Source: Prado023 sp964638055 (GTDB lineage Bacteria; Actinomycetota; Actinomycetes; S36-B12; CAIYMF01). From it: a stretch of 15,567 nucleotides of DNA. The notes below the pieces were generated by a model that saw only the letters and a program-made list of their open reading frames with translations, was not told the DNA's origin and did no database searches. A program made the translations under genes and the position numbers. The DNA is taken from positions 1 through 15,567 of the forward strand of contig CAZWXF010000066.1 of assembly GCA_964638055.1 (NCBI GenBank), in the 5' to 3' direction. Below are positions 14,760-15,567 of the stretch, piece after piece (positions within the stretch are counted from its first letter, which is position 1; every line of letters starts with the position of its first letter).

Positions 14760-15529
14760 CAGCGTCGCCGCCCGGGAGCGGCATGCGCCGCCGCCGGGTC
14801 CTGGCCATCCCCAACCAGCACGGCGCCTGGGCGTTCCTGGCCGTTCCGGTCCTGCTCGTGTTCATCCTGGCGGGCTGGACCGCGATCGGCGCGTGCTTCG
14901 CCCTGGCCTGGTTCCTGTCCTACCCCGCCAGCTTCTACCTGAGCCGCGCGGTGGTGATCCGCTGGCGGCGCGGATCGTGGTCCCGGCTGGCGAAGCGCGA
15001 GCTGGCGAACGCAGCACCCTGGATCGTGCTGGCCCTGGTCCCCGTGAGCGTCCTGTTGGCTCTGCGGCCATGGCTGATCCCCATCGGGGCACTCCTCGCC
15101 GTGCTCTGGACGGCGAGTCTGTGGCTGTCGCGAACCGGGCGGGAACGCGGGGTCGGCAACGACCTTCTCCTGGTGGCCCAGGCGGCGCTGGCGGTCCCGT
15201 TGATGTGGGCCATCACGATCGACGCCTGGCCTCCGCCTGCCGCGTGGACGACGGCTGGCATCTGCCTGGCGTTCTTCACCGGGTCGGTGCTGCATGTCAA
15301 GTCGCTCATCAGGGAGGCGGGGGACCGCCGGTGGGCAGTGGCATCGCGGGTCTTCCACACGGTCGCACTGGCCGTGGGGTTCCTGTCGCCGTGGCTGTTC
15401 CTGCCCTTCGGCGTCGCGGCCGTGCGCGCCTACGCCGTCCCCGCCGGGACCAGGCCGGGGATCATCGGCGCCGTCGAGTCGCTGGTGTCGGTCCTCGTGG
15501 TGATCGGCGCGGCCCTGGCAGTGGGCTGA
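14747..15529 (+). CDS. YwiC-like integral membrane protein
   Basis: A 260-residue very hydrophobic protein with about seven or eight predicted membrane segments. The N-terminal motif IPNQHGAWAF (residues 21-30) is the signature I associate with the YwiC-like family, whose founder lies near the narK-fnr and narGHJI genes in Bacillus subtilis. Other notable features are a basic loop (RWRRGSWSRLAKRE) and a late FFTGSVLHVKSLIRE segment containing a charged/His cluster inside the membrane region. The exact biochemical function of the family is unknown to me; co-location with nitrate reductase in distant phyla supports a role in nitrate/nitrite respiration. The ATG at 14747 overlaps the preceding mini-ORF stop, with GGGAG eight bases upstream; ATG 14783 (MRRRR) is a possible alternative start. 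It is the last gene of the operon, its TGA at 15527-15529. Confidence 0.85.
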   Translation: MTTTTASPPGSGMRRRRVLAIPNQHGAWAFLAVPVLLVFILAGWTAIGACFALAWFLSYPASFYLSRAVVIRWRRGSWSRLAKRELANAAPWIVLALVPVSVLLALRPWLIPIGALLAVLWTASLWLSRTGRERGVGNDLLLVAQAALAVPLMWAITIDAWPPPAAWTTAGICLAFFTGSVLHVKSLIREAGDRRWAVASRVFHTVALAVGFLSPWLFLPFGVAAVRAYAVPAGTRPGIIGAVESLVSVLVVIGAALAVG

Positions 15530-15532
15530 CCT

Positions 15533-15567
15533 CCGGTCGAGACCCGCCGGTCGAGTAGCCCGTGGAG
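15533..15567 (+). repeat. Left edge of an actinobacterial intergenic palindromic repeat (cut by window end)
   Basis: CCGGTCGAG occurs at 15533-15541 and again at 15547-15555, the second running into TAGCCCGTGGAG. This resembles the common actinobacterial repeat GGTCGAGTAGCCCGCGGAGC, whose other half ends in a TATCGAGACC-type sequence. Only the left arm is in the window. Its place four bases after the operon's last stop suggests it also ends the transcript by forming a hairpin. Confidence 0.5.

Noticed and set aside
1..15567. CRISPR array, tRNA or rRNA genes
   Set aside because: No regularly spaced direct repeats, cloverleaf with a GGTTCGA-type arm, or rRNA-like sequence was seen on either strand; the GGTTCGCGAA stretch near 2575 is only a palindrome.

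Overview
The window is high-GC DNA with dense, overlapping genes and strong G/C preference at third codon positions, typical of an actinobacterium. Gene content (NarK, an Fe-S-type regulator, NarGHJI and a YwiC-like protein) and a GGTCGAGTAGCCC-type intergenic repeat at the right end point towards Micrococcales or Propionibacteriales. That placement is inference; no rRNA or tRNA marker is present.

Left part (1-5.8 kb) looks like an accessory island. It opens with a truncated, frameshifted IS630-type transposase fragment (2-119) fused to an unrecognised gene remnant (to 459). Two minus-strand genes follow. The upstream one (5263 to 2924) is a 779-residue protein with a short coiled coil, an archaeo-eukaryotic primase (AEP) domain of the kind annotated in TOTE conflict systems, and a superfamily 2 helicase. 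The downstream one (2485 to 554) joins an AlbA_2 (Schlafen-like) nucleic-acid-binding domain, a GHKL-type ATP-binding domain and a C-terminal winged-helix-like region. This pair is the best candidate in the window for an under-described conflict or defence module. A possible remnant of a leucine-rich-repeat-variant gene lies between the island and the next operon.

Right part (5.88-15.53 kb) is one plus-strand nitrate-respiration operon: narK (nitrate/nitrite transporter), a winged-helix regulator with clustered cysteines, narG, narH, narJ, narI, a 26-codon mini-ORF and a ywiC-like membrane protein. Every junction is a start/stop overlap (ATGA or TGATG), so the cluster has no intergenic base from 5877 to 15529 and is probably one translationally coupled transcript. 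NarK imports nitrate or exchanges it for nitrite. NarI oxidises quinol at the membrane through two b haems, NarH carries electrons through four Fe-S clusters, and NarG reduces nitrate to nitrite at the Mo-bisMGD site. NarJ is the assembly chaperone. The regulator may tune the operon to oxygen, NO or Fe-S status. The narI-ywiC junction contains a 77-bp-period duplication that created the mini-ORF and copied a ready-made Shine-Dalgarno/start-stop module.
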